Shown: positions 22,123-32,172 of the stretch, piece after piece
Layout of the letters: each line of letters begins with the position of its first letter
How positions within the stretch are numbered: position 1 is the first letter of the stretch
Assembly (NCBI GenBank): GCA_947561395.2
Contig: OX387190.1
Span: 11,154,858 to 11,218,857 of the forward strand
Length of the DNA stretch: 64,000 bases
DNA from: Buxus sempervirens
Taxonomy: Eukaryota; Streptophyta; Magnoliopsida; Buxales; Buxaceae
Direction of reading: 5' to 3'
Notes under the pieces: model-generated
The model's database searches: none
Told to the model about the DNA's origin: nothing
What the model saw: only the letters and a program-made list of their open reading frames with translations
Made by a program: the position numbers and the translations under genes

Positions 22123-24102
22123 AAGGGGAATGATAGTGCTGCAAAGAACATTAGCTCATCTTTGGACCGGGTCTCATCCCTCATGGCCCAGATGAACATC
22201 GCCAAGCCACCTTTGGTCATTAATTACAATCCATCCACTTTTACTCCGCCCGTTCAGTCTAAGCCACCATTGGTCATAAATTGTGACCCCTTTAGTGCCT
22301 CTGTCACTTCTGCAAACCCCCAACCAAAACAACTTCCTCCATTGGTTGTTAATATTCCTATTACTCAGACTTCCATCGCCAAGCCCAAACTTCCCCCATT
22401 GGTGGTGAATGTCCCCAAGCCTTCCTACTCTGAATCGGCTGTACCATGGAACTACAGTGAGACGTTTACCACTACATGCCCTGCAGCTGAAAGCAAGGAA
22501 GAAGTGAACCTCATGATGAGGTCAGGAAAATGTGTAGGGGTGGAAGAAAAACAAAAAGAAACAGAGAAGGGGAAAGAAGAAGAAAAAAATAAAGGAAAGG
22601 CCAAGGTAGGGGAAGAAGTCCCTCAGGTAACTAACAGTGAGGCTGCTGACCTCATTAAGGTAATAAAAAAGAGTGAGTTCAATGTCATTGAGCAGTTGAA
22701 CAAAGTCCCTGCCCAGATCTCAATATTGGGCCTATTGTTAAATTCAGAAAAACATAGGGACTCCTTGTTAAGGATACTCCAGGGGGCCCATGTGCCTAAA
22801 AACATTGAACCAGACCAATTAGGCTGGATGGTTGGTCAAATTTTATCTCATAATGTCATAACCTTTTCTGAAACTGAAATTAGTCCGGCAGGGTACCATC
22901 ATGTGGATCCTTTGCACATTGCTGTACTCAGTCAGGGTTGCATGATAGCCCGAGTCTTGATTGACAATGGGTCGGCCCTCAATGTCTGCCCTTTAGTAAC
23001 CTTTGTTAAGCTCAATCTGGAGCGAAACAAAATAAAACAAAACGAAAGAATTATAAGAGCATTTGACAGCTCTAAAACACACTCCCTAGGGGAGGTTGAA
23101 CTGCCGGTCACAATTGGACCGTATATTTTCAAAATCACATTTGAAGTGATGGATATACCTGCAGCCTTCAACCTACTCCTAGGAAGGCCGTGGATTCATA
23201 CAGCTAGGGCTATACCATCTACCCTCCACCAAAGAGTCAAGTACATTAGAGGGCAAAAGGTGATTACCGTCCTGGCCGAAAACTTGGTTCCCCCTATGTG
23301 GTCCCCTGATGTACCCTGTATTAACACGGAAATGACGGCAGATAAGATGGCATTTCACTCTTTTCAATTTGAAGCTGTGAATTATATACCTGGGGGGTAT
23401 CAGCAAAAAGAAGGAAAGTGGACCTGTGCTGAGAGAATGGTCAAGAATGTGCTAGAAAAGTACCATTTTCACCCTGGAAAAGGTCTGGGGGTTAACCTAC
23501 AAAGAAGGATAGAACCAGTACAGGTTAAGAAGATGGTTCACAGAGCAGGATTGGGGTCTAAGCCAAGGAAATGGAGAAGACAGGGGCAGATAGAAGCTAT
23601 GAAATTCCCGCACATCAGGGAAACTTTTCATAAGCTGTCTCACATGATTCAGCTGTCTCCTCCTGAGGATCAGGCCAAACCCCCATACTACAATGTTAAC
23701 CCATTCCAGAAACCTAAATCCTCAACCATACAACCATATGTACCACCTCCTCAAGCATCTGGTGGGCCTGGGCCACAGACAGAACAAAAGCAGGATTTTT
23801 CTGAGGACGTAGGGGCATTCTTTGCCATGACAGAAGGCAACCAAGAAAAAGTAGCGGAGGAGCTACCTTTTATTGATTGGGCTGCAGTAGAAGTTCCATC
23901 TGGAACTGGCCCTACAAAAGAAACAGGCGATGCAACTCACCCAGTACTGGTGATCTCTGATGCAGACCATGAGTTTGAAGAGCAGGCTTGTATCCCTGCC
24001 CCAGATTCTTTCATTTTGAATAATTGGGAGGAAACTCCCCTTACTTTTGAAGCCGCGTTTGTTTGGCAAACAGACATGGCTTCCAAAAAAAAACTCCATT
24101 AG
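22123..24102 (+). CDS. TatP aspartic protease and G-patch region
   Basis: In-frame continuation of gag after the TAA; the first ATG is at 22,162. It contains a Pro-rich spacer, a basic and Glu/Lys-rich segment, the protease core MIARVLIDNGSALNVCPL (Asp codon at 22,963) and LLGRPWIHTARAIPST, then a G-patch (KYHFHPGKGLGVNLQ, 23,461-23,520, and GLGSKPRKW). The protease cleaves the polyprotein; the role of the G-patch in plant elements is unknown, though G-patch modules elsewhere bind RNA. It ends ten bases after an A9 run (24,085-24,093). The pol frame overlaps it by 40 bases in the -1 phase. Confidence 0.9.
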   Translation, partial: KGNDSAAKNISSSLDRVSSLMAQMNIAKPPLVINYNPSTFTPPVQSKPPLVINCDPFSASVTSANPQPKQLPPLVVNIPITQTSIAKPKLPPLVVNVPKPSYSESAVPWNYSETFTTTCPAAESKEEVNLMMRSGKCVGVEEKQKETEKGKEEEKNKGKAKVGEEVPQVTNSEAADLIKVIKKSEFNVIEQLNKVPAQISILGLLLNSEKHRDSLLRILQGAHVPKNIEPDQLGWMVGQILSHNVITFSETEISPAGYHHVDPLHIAVLSQGCMIARVLIDNGSALNVCPLVTFVKLNLERNKIKQNERIIRAFDSSKTHSLGEVELPVTIGPYIFKITFEVMDIPAAFNLLLGRPWIHTARAIPSTLHQRVKYIRGQKVITVLAENLVPPMWSPDVPCINTEMTADKMAFHSFQFEAVNYIPGGYQQKEGKWTCAERMVKNVLEKYHFHPGKGLGVNLQRRIEPVQVKKMVHRAGLGSKPRKWRRQGQIEAMKFPHIRETFHKLSHMIQLSPPEDQAKPPYYNVNPFQKPKSSTIQPYVPPPQASGGPGPQTEQKQDFSEDVGAFFAMTEGNQEKVAEELPFIDWAAVEVPSGTGPTKETGDATHPVLVISDADHEFEEQACIPAPDSFILNNWEETPLTFEAAFVWQTDMASKKKLH

Positions 24103-25466
24103 TGGAATGCCCTTTTCCTGAAGGTTTTAATGAGCCTTCGTCTTTAGGGAAAGATTTTGTAGAAGGCTCTCAAATAACACAAAAAGATTTTTCAGTTTTT
24201 TTTAGAAAAGATAAAGTTTTCAAAAAGGTCCAAACCATTTATGAACCATATAAGCAAACGGAATTGGATCAGGATGAATATGACTTCGACCTTGAGCTCG
24301 ACTTTGACCTAATGGGGGTTGAAGAAGAGACCGAGGACGAAGAAGACGACGTTCCAAAAGAAATCACATATCAATTAGAGCGTCATGAAAAGGGGGTCCA
24401 ACCCAATATTGAAGAGACCATATCAATCAACCTAGGGACCGAAGATGACCCAAAAATAGTGAAGATTGGGGTATGCCTATCTGAGGTATAGCGGGATGAA
24501 ATGATACGATTTTTGGCTGATTATGAAGATGTGTTTGCATGGTCGTATCGGGATATGCCAGGGTTAGAAACAGATATGGTGGTGCACAGGCTACCCATTC
24601 TACCAGATGCCAAGCCAGTTAAGCAGAAACTGAGAAGGTTAAAACCTGAATGGACGCTAAAGGTCAAAGATGAAGTGGTTAAGCAATTCCAAGCCGGATT
24701 CTTAGCAGTTTCCACATACCCCGAATGGCTTGCAAATATAGTGCCAGTGCCAAAGAAGGATGGAAAGGTCAGAATGTGCGTAGATTATAGAGATTTGAAT
24801 AAGGCAAGTCCAAAGGATGATTTTCCACTTCCACATATAGACATCTTGGTGGATAACACCGCAATACATAGCCTGTTCTCATTCATGGACGGGTTTTCTG
24901 GGCACAATCAGATTAAGATGGCTAAGGAAAACCAAGAGAAGACAGCCTTTATCACACCTTGGGGTACCTTCCACTACACTGTCATGCCATTTGGACTTAA
25001 GAACGCTGGGGCAACCTACCAGAGGGCCATGACAGCCTTATTCCATGATATGATCCATAAGGAGATGGAGGTTTATGTGGATGATATGATAGCCAAATCA
25101 TGTGAAGAAGAAGACCACTTGATCAACTTGAAGAAGGTATTTGACCGGCTTAGGAAATACAGTCTAAGGCTTAACCCTGCGAAATGTGTCTTTGGGGCCA
25201 CATCAGGAAAATTGTTGGGCTTTATAGTAAGCAGAAGGGGAATTGAGATTGACCCAGCTAAAGCTAAAGCCATCATTGAAATGCCATCACCTAGAACCGA
25301 GAGGGAAGTTCGGGGTTTTCTTGGAAGGATTCAGTACATAAGCCGGTTCATAGCACAGCTCACCGCTATCTGTGAACCAATTTTCAAACTTCTAAGAAAG
25401 AATAACCCGACAGTCTGGAATAATGATTGCCAAGAAGCCTTTGACACAATAAAGGAGTATTATTGA
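24063..25466 (+). pseudogene. TatP reverse transcriptase and start of RNase H
   Basis: The pol frame enters across the A9 run in the -1 phase relative to protease. An acidic stretch (DLELDFDLMGVEEETEDEEDD) leads to a TAG at 24,489-24,491, where the same frame resumes at once. Polymerase motifs: VPVPKKDGKVRMCVDYRDLN, FSFMDGFSGHNQIKM, TVMPFGLKNAGATYQ, catalytic YVDDM (25,074-25,088). The frame is lost by a single-base deletion near 25,461, just before the NPPVLVPPTP joint to RNase H. Apart from these two lesions all motifs are intact, including the PFGL that is altered in TatM. Confidence 0.92.
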
Positions 25467-27688
25467 ACCCACCTGTGTTAGTACCACCCACTCCAGGAAG
25501 ACCATTGATTCTATACTTGTCAGTTTTGGAGACATCAATGGGGTGTGTCTTAGGACAGTATGACGATACAGGCAGAAAGGAGAGGGCGATTTACTACCTG
25601 AGTAAGAAATTTACAGAATATGAAGCAAAATATTCCCCTCTAGAAAAGACTTGTTGTGCTTTAGTATGGGCAACTCAGAGACTAAGGCACTATTTCCTTA
25701 GTCATTCTACCTTATTGATATCCCGCATGGACCCTTTGAAGTATCTATTTGAGAAACTGGCTTTAACTGGCAGAACAGCAAAGTGGCAGTTGTTACTCTC
25801 TGAATTTGACCTCACCTATATCACACAGAAGGCCATTAAGGGTCAAGCCATTGCAGATCACTTGGCTGCACACCCTTTACCAGAATACCAACCCTTAAAG
25901 ACCAACTTCCCTGATGAGGCAATCCTATTTGCTGAAGAGGAAGAAGGTGAAAGCTCATGGCAAATGTTTTTTGATGGGGCCGCCAATATGAATGGAAATG
26001 GAATAGGGGCTGTATTGATCAAGCCAGATGGGGCACATATCCCAATCGCAGTGAAGTTAAGGTTTCAATGCACGAACAATATAGCAGAGTATGAAGCATG
26101 CATAATTGGGTTGCAAGCAGCCTTAGACCATGAAGTAGAGGAACTTGACGTATATGGGGATTCGAGTCTTATCATCTTCCAAACAACTGGTGAATGGAAA
26201 ACCAAGGATCACAAATTGATCCCCTATCACCAGTATTTGGAAGAAATAAGCAATAAATTTACTCGAATTTCCTTCAATTATATGCCAAGGGCCAAAAATC
26301 AGTTTGCAGATGCTCTAGCAACATTGGCTTCAATGGTCAGTATGCCAGAAGGTGTTGATATTAGACCATTGGAAATTGAAGTCAGAGATGAACCAGCTTA
26401 CTGCCTTGTTCTAGAAGAAACCCCAGAAGAAGAAGTACCATGGTTTCAAGACATTAAGAATTTCCTAAATGATCGGAGCTTACCAGAAAATGTCACCTCT
26501 ACAGAGAAAAGAACAATACAGAGGCTGGCAGGACAATTCTTACTAAGTGGTGGGCAGTTGTACAAAAGATCACACAATGATATACTACTTAGATGTGTTG
26601 CAAAGACTGAGTCAGAAAGGATAGTTGAAACGGTACATGGAGGAGTGTGTGGACCCCATATGAATGGGCATATGCTTGCCAAGAAGATTCTGCGATTGGG
26701 ATATTACTGGTCGACTATGGAGCATGATTGCTATATGCACGTTAAAAGGTGTCATTTATGCCAAGTGTATGCGGATAACAAGAATGCACCCCCAAGTGAA
26801 TTACACAGTATGACATCTCCGTGGCCTTTTTCTATGTGGGGTATAGATGTCATTGGAATGATCTCTCCAAAGGCATCAAATGGACATAGGTTTATACTTG
26901 TAGCAATTGATTACTTCACCAAGTGGGTAGAGGCAGCTTCATATGCAAACATTACAAGTAGCCATGTTCTTAAGTTTTTAAAGCACAACATCATTTGTCG
27001 CTATGGTTTGCCAAGTGCCATAGTAACAGACAATGCTTCAAACCTTAAGAACAAAGACATGAGGAAGATGTGTGAACAATTTCAGATTACCCACCACAAG
27101 TCAGCGCCTTACAGACCAAAGATGAATGGGGCAGTGGAAGCAGCGAATAAGAATATAAAGAAGATTATTCAAAAAATGGTAGTGAGTTTTAAAGATTGGC
27201 ATGAAATGCTGCCACTTGCTCTACATGCTTACAGAACCTCAATACGGACTTCTACAGGGGCAACCCCATACTCCTTAGTCTATGGAATGGAAGCAGTTCT
27301 ACCAGTGGAAGTGGAAATACCTTCACTAAGAGTGCTAATGGAAGCTGAATTAGAAGAAGCTGAATGGATACAATCAAGACATGATCAACTCAATTTAATA
27401 GAAGAAAAACGTTTGAAGGCACTTAGTCATGGCCAATTATATCGAAAGAGGATGGCCAGGGCTTACAATAAAAAGGTGAAGCCCAGAACTTTCCAAGAAG
27501 GAAATTTGGTATTAAAGAAGATTTTACCCTTTTTGGAAGACCCTCGTGGAAAATTCAAACCAAATTGGGAAGGACCTTATGTGGTCAAGAAAGTCCTATC
27601 AGGGGGTGCTCTCATCTTAACAGAAATGGATGGGAAGGATTTTCCTGAGCCAATTAACTCTGATGCAGTAAAGAGATATTTTCCATGA
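25463..27688 (+). CDS. TatP RNase H, second RNase H and integrase
   Basis: One open frame of 741 codons. Order: Ty3-type RNase H (LYLSVLETSMGCVLGQYD, with serine in place of the first catalytic aspartate, and EKTCCALVWATQRLRHYF); connector; archaeal-type RNase H with all four acids (MFFDGAANMNG, NIAEYEAC, VYGDSSLII, NQFADALATL; about 25,960-26,330). Integrase follows, with HHCC zinc finger (26,635-26,780), DDE residues in WGIDVIGM, VTDNASNL and KMNGAVEAANK, and the GPY module (NWEGPYVVKKV). It ends NSDAVKRYFP before a TGA. The first residues belong to the reverse transcriptase joint and are read from an incidental ATG; the real protein is a continuation of the frame before the 1-bp deletion. 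Confidence 0.92.
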   Translation: MNPPVLVPPTPGRPLILYLSVLETSMGCVLGQYDDTGRKERAIYYLSKKFTEYEAKYSPLEKTCCALVWATQRLRHYFLSHSTLLISRMDPLKYLFEKLALTGRTAKWQLLLSEFDLTYITQKAIKGQAIADHLAAHPLPEYQPLKTNFPDEAILFAEEEEGESSWQMFFDGAANMNGNGIGAVLIKPDGAHIPIAVKLRFQCTNNIAEYEACIIGLQAALDHEVEELDVYGDSSLIIFQTTGEWKTKDHKLIPYHQYLEEISNKFTRISFNYMPRAKNQFADALATLASMVSMPEGVDIRPLEIEVRDEPAYCLVLEETPEEEVPWFQDIKNFLNDRSLPENVTSTEKRTIQRLAGQFLLSGGQLYKRSHNDILLRCVAKTESERIVETVHGGVCGPHMNGHMLAKKILRLGYYWSTMEHDCYMHVKRCHLCQVYADNKNAPPSELHSMTSPWPFSMWGIDVIGMISPKASNGHRFILVAIDYFTKWVEAASYANITSSHVLKFLKHNIICRYGLPSAIVTDNASNLKNKDMRKMCEQFQITHHKSAPYRPKMNGAVEAANKNIKKIIQKMVVSFKDWHEMLPLALHAYRTSIRTSTGATPYSLVYGMEAVLPVEVEIPSLRVLMEAELEEAEWIQSRHDQLNLIEEKRLKALSHGQLYRKRMARAYNKKVKPRTFQEGNLVLKKILPFLEDPRGKFKPNWEGPYVVKKVLSGGALILTEMDGKDFPEPINSDAVKRYFP

Positions 27689-28637
27689 ATGAATACTACT
27701 AGGAAATGATCTGAGGCCATTGTTCCTTATATCCCAAAATTTGAATCCCTAGTCAAACCAATTTGAGCCTGTTCGTCTTTTTTGTTAAACCCAAACTGGA
27801 CTTACAGCCTTATATTGGGGCAAAGCCAATAAGGGCAAGGCCAATAGGGGCAAAAAGAAAAAAATTTTTGAGAAAAAAAAAAAGAAAAGAAAAAAATAGG
27901 GGCAAATAAAAGCCAAATACAAAAGAAGAGGAATGGGATTGAATTCACCATGACTGTAAGTCCAGTTGACCCATTTTTTACACTTAGAAAATTTTGAGCC
28001 TTTAATACCTTCTCTTTCATTAACCAAGCCTAGCCTTTGTTTCGTCCTATTATTAAGCCCTCGGTGATTTTAGTATATTCATTCAACTTTCAGAGTAAGA
28101 TTGGTGATGACGGAATACAGAGGCCAACCCTAGTGAAAACCGTAATTGGCACTAGGGGCAAGAAGGGCAAAAGAAAAAAAAAGAAAAAAAAAAGAGAAAA
28201 AGAAAAAAAAAGAAAGAGAAAAGAATCAAAGGTTGAGTTGATCATGTGGTCTAAGGTTCAAATCAGCATGAGCACTGAAAACTGAGCAGATTAGCAGGGT
28301 CCATCATGAAGGTAGAATCATTAGGGGATGATTCTAAAGGTCGGGTAGACAAATTTGGTCTCTCCCTATTGCTGGGACTACCCTTTTCATTATTCAACCT
28401 GATTTTAATTCCTTTAATTATATGTGATTAAGTGTTTTGGATCAGCTTTCAAAAAAAAAAAAACTATACTTTGGCCTATGATGAGAATCTATATCTTTTC
28501 ATAAAACATTGGTTTTGCAAGCATTAGAGAATTCTGAGGCCACTAGTATAAAACATATTTTCTTATGTTTGCATTTGCATTCTTCTATTAGGTTTTCTTT
28601 TTGGCAAAGAAAAAAAAAGAAAAAGAAAGAAAAAAGA

Positions 28638-28671
<34 letters not shown>

Positions 28672-29807
28672 GAGAAAAAGGAAAAAAGATGATCATCTCT
28701 GCTGAAGGGCAAGTATTTCTTCAAGCAACCAAAGCTGGGGCATGCTCAGCGTCTTTCTTTCTGGGTTTTCATTGGAATGAATTATAACATCTGGAAGAAG
28801 CTGTCAACTTTAGTCTTCGAATTTGAAAGAAAAAAAAGGCTTCGAAGCAATGGCATGTTTTCTTCATTAAACAAGGGTTCCCAATTCTTCAATTATGAAG
28901 AAGGATTTTACTGGGGCAGCAAGCAGGCGTGAAAGACAAATCATGGGTTGTAAAGGCATGAGATTAGATCAACAGATCATGATCCATCAATCAAGATGAG
29001 GGCATTCACTTGGGCAATTAAAAAGTATAAAGACAGGTTATGCGCAGTAAGGGCACATACATCGTTATTGAGAGAGCAAGAAGATAAAGAAGCAAGAGCA
29101 AGTTGCAGAATATTCAAGCACAGGTTCGGGCATCAAATGACACCCAGGTATATCAAATAAGAAAATCAATCAGGAAAATTCAAAAAAGTGAAAAACATCA
29201 AAATCAATTGAGTTTGCAGTGGTCAATCTTAAATCCACATTCTTTTCAAAATTTGCTTGTCTCAGATTTCTTTTCATAGCCACGAGAGCTCCAAGAAATC
29301 TGAGATAAGGAAGAGACGCCACCCCACTTCAAGCAGGGGTTTCATTGGCTATCTTCGAATCCATGTTTTTATCATTTCTTTGTTTGACCAAAGCAAGTTC
29401 AATTAATGAGATGTTTTTCAAATTTGTAATTTTGAGTTGTGCCTATTCATTGTGCTACACCTGCAAGCCACCCAGAAACATTGTCTTTTTTATTATTTTC
29501 TCTACACTTTTCAGGAGGTTAATGTTTATATTAGCTGTAAGTTGCAAGGATTGCCACCATACTCACTTTTGTTTAAAAATTTTGTCTCAAATCTCACTTC
29601 ATAGCCACGAGAGCTCAGTGAGAGGAGAGAGGAGGATTTGGCCCTTAAGCTGAGGGATTTCTTAGCAAATCTTCCACAATCAATTCTTTTTTTATAAAAT
29701 CATCCATTTAATCCTTGCAAAGTGCAATTGGTTAGACAAAGGTCTCAGAAAGTGCAATTGGTGGGTCTTTTTTTGCTCTTTGCTTGTAATTGGTTCCAAT
29801 TACCAGC
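27689..29807 (+). other. TatP 3' untranslated region
   Basis: About 2.1 kb without a gene. The first 870 bp match, reversed, the TatM region 8,213-9,143. From 28,560 the match ends where TatM has its antisense gene, and no trace of that gene is seen. Instead there are A/G-rich tracts (28,170-28,230; 28,610-28,690) and unique sequence. The CCACGAGAGCTC box occurs at 29,280-29,291 and 29,605-29,616. Confidence 0.6.
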
Positions 29808-29821
29808 AAAGAGGGGGCAGC
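29808..29821 (+). other. Polypurine tract of TatP
   Basis: AAAGAGGGGGCAGC immediately before the 3' LTR start at 29,822; primer for plus-strand DNA synthesis. Confidence 0.88.
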
Positions 29822-31607
29822 TATAGACACCCCAAATTGCACTAAAAATGAGAAAATAATTGAAAATATTAATTGGAATTTAAAACAGGCCAAAATTCAT
29901 GAACATCAATAATTTAAGCCTGGACCGTAGTATATCTACGGGCTAAGCGCGCCCGAATTTTGAATACGGGCACGCAGCGCCCGTAATACATATACGGACA
30001 TCGTGGGACCGTAAATCATTTACGGGCATTCTAGACTCGTGCGAGTTTTATTCTTCTCTCGATTTCTGAGCCTTATCTTTAGCCCAATATCCCTTTAAAT
30101 GAGCGAATTATATATTTTATTCGTGCGAAATATCTTTGTGGATAAAAGATAGGCATTATCTTGTATTTAACTCAAACTGAAACTCTATCTTGCCAAACCT
30201 TGGACCAACCATACCCCTGTGCTTGCCTATAAATAGAGGCTCTCTCCTCTAGCTAAGGGCCACGAAATTTTGAAGAATCAAAAGCTCCAAGAGAAGGAAA
30301 GGAATCCCTGCTGCTCTGCCTGCTCAATCCAGGTAAGTCCCCTATCCTTTTTTTATTTTCTGTCTTCAATTCTAGAAGTAATAGGATCATCTCTATTGCT
30401 GTAGAATAAGGCCATATCTATTTTGTATTCCTAAACCTGCCTCCAAGTACCTCAAGGGTCTCTCTAGCCGTAAAACGTGAAGAGAGAACTAAGGGAAAGG
30501 GGAACAGGTGGATCCCTAGAATAGAACCCCATATCTGTTTTTTCATAGAATAAGGCCTTTGATTGTGTTTGTGTAACCAAACCTATCTCCAAGTACCTCA
30601 AGAGTCTCTCTAGCCGTAAAACGTGAAGAGAGAACTAGGGAAAAGGGGAACAGGTGGATCCGTAGGGTAGACCCCCATGTGCTCTAACTTGTGAGATGTG
30701 GTTGTTTTAAATATCCTGATCATGTTTTAATGCTTTTTATGATGAATCTGAATGAATAACATGAATCTATGATGTTTATAGCATGAGATCCCCTCTTTTT
30801 GACAAAATTTGGATTTTTGCCACTTTTGCACCTACAACACTGTTTTCGTGATTTTTGTGATTTTAGGCTAGGATCTTGGATTTATCATGATCAATATGGT
30901 AGATCTGAATCCAGAAGCCTGAAAATAAATTCTAGGATTTCATGATATGGTTTTTAAATTGTTTTTCATTATTGAGAGAAGACCCTACGGTCTAAATTCT
31001 CCCCTTTTGGTGTTCTTCATCAACGTGGGTATTTTTGGTTTTTATTTTCTGATTTAACGTGAAATTTGGGCTTTATCTATATCCTGGACTATTCAAATTC
31101 AATTTTGAAATATTTTATAAAATTCATATTTTTCTAGATTTCTAGAATTTGACTTGAAGCCAGATTTTTGGATTTTTCACTTTAAATTGATTTTATTTGA
31201 TTTTATCTTAATTTTGTTTTGATCATGAAACCCTAGGAATGTTATGATCATGTTTGATAGTTCTGGATCAATCAGACTATTCATATGAAAAAACCTTTTT
31301 TTTTTCCTTTTTTGTGATTTTTATAGCAAGCTTTTTCCTTTATTTTAACATGAACAAATACCTGGCAACCACCTTGTGTGGATGAATAGGGGTGCCTAAC
31401 ACCTTCCCCTGTTCATAACTTAATCCCCTTACCCATCTCTGGTTGTTTTTTTAGGAGGGATATTTTGCCCTAAAATTTGCCTTTTGTGCTTATTTAATAT
31501 TTTGGTGTCCATTCACACCTAAATTGAATGGTGGCGACTCTTTGTTTTATTTAATCCCGTGTGATGATTGAGGAAACCATTAAATTGATTTTTTTCCAGG
31601 TCTCACA
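29822..31607 (+). repeat. TatP 3' LTR
   Basis: 1786 bp, nearly identical to 16079-17874. It starts TATAGACACC, so the terminal TG is changed to TA. The half-site array is at 29,923-30,027, TATAAATA at 30,228-30,235 and the splice donor at 30,330. A short deletion in the T-rich stretch near 31,300 accounts for most of the length difference. Confidence 0.92.
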
Positions 31608-31942
31608 CTCTCTATCCTCAGCAGCATTTTCTTTTCCATCTCGTCCCTAGCCTTTTCTTTTTCCAGTTCTTTCTCAGATTCCGCTATATTTTCCCTGATC
31701 AGAATGGGTTCAGGGACTGGTTCAGAAATGGGCTCAGGCATGGGCTGAGCCGGAGGCGGAATGTAGGCCTGAGGTGGTGGTGCTTGATGGGAAGTAGATA
31801 CCTGGTTCTGGGCCTGGGCCTGCTGGGCCTGAGCCGCCAGTAAGTCTCCCAGCATTTTGGCCAGACCGGCCACTTGCTCCTGCAGCTGAGTAAAGTCCTG
31901 AGCGGGGACAGTAGCTTAGGCTTGGTTCTTTTCAGTATTCAT
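31608..31942 (-). pseudogene. TatM gag, N-terminal piece
   Basis: The part of TatM gag beyond the TatP insertion. From the conserved ATG (31,942-31,940), eight codons lead to an in-frame TAA (31,918-31,916). The frame then continues with LQEQVAGLAKMLGDLLAAQ, a Gln/Ala and Pro-rich stretch (QAQQAQAQNQVS, PPPQAYIPPPAQP) and a charged helix (EKELEKEKARDEMEKKMLLRIE) that joins the piece at 16,078. It matches the N-terminus of TatP gag in layout. Confidence 0.85.
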
Positions 31943-32172
31943 GGCTCTTGCTTTGGATCTGGTCACGGGAGCAATGACTGCAAATAAGTGCACCTGGGTT
32001 GAAAGTAAATGTACCTGACGAAAAAATGAACAGAACATGTTAGTTTCCATTTAACTTGAGTCACACCCCTATATATGTAAACCAGTAGGTTAGGTGAACA
32101 CCAATCCAGATTTTTTTTTGTTTTTTTTGTTTTTTTTTGTTTTTGTTTTTTTTGTTGTTTTGATTTTGTGTT

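Larger units (their letters stand above)
16079..31607 (+). mobile_element. TatP: full-length Tat-lineage retrotransposon nested in TatM gag
   Basis: LTRs 16079-17874 and 29822-31607, total 15.5 kb. The flanks ATCTC (16074-16078) and CTCTC (31608-31612) are a 5-bp duplication with one mismatch. Removing the element rejoins TatM gag codons, and the homologous TatP gag shows the expected residues at the join. Same gene order as TatM but without the antisense gene. By eye the LTRs differ at roughly 15-20 positions in 1.8 kb, fewer than for TatM, which fits the nesting order. Lesions: TAA at 22,120, TAG at 24,489, a 1-bp loss near 25,461, and an A9 run at 24,085-24,093. Confidence 0.93.
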
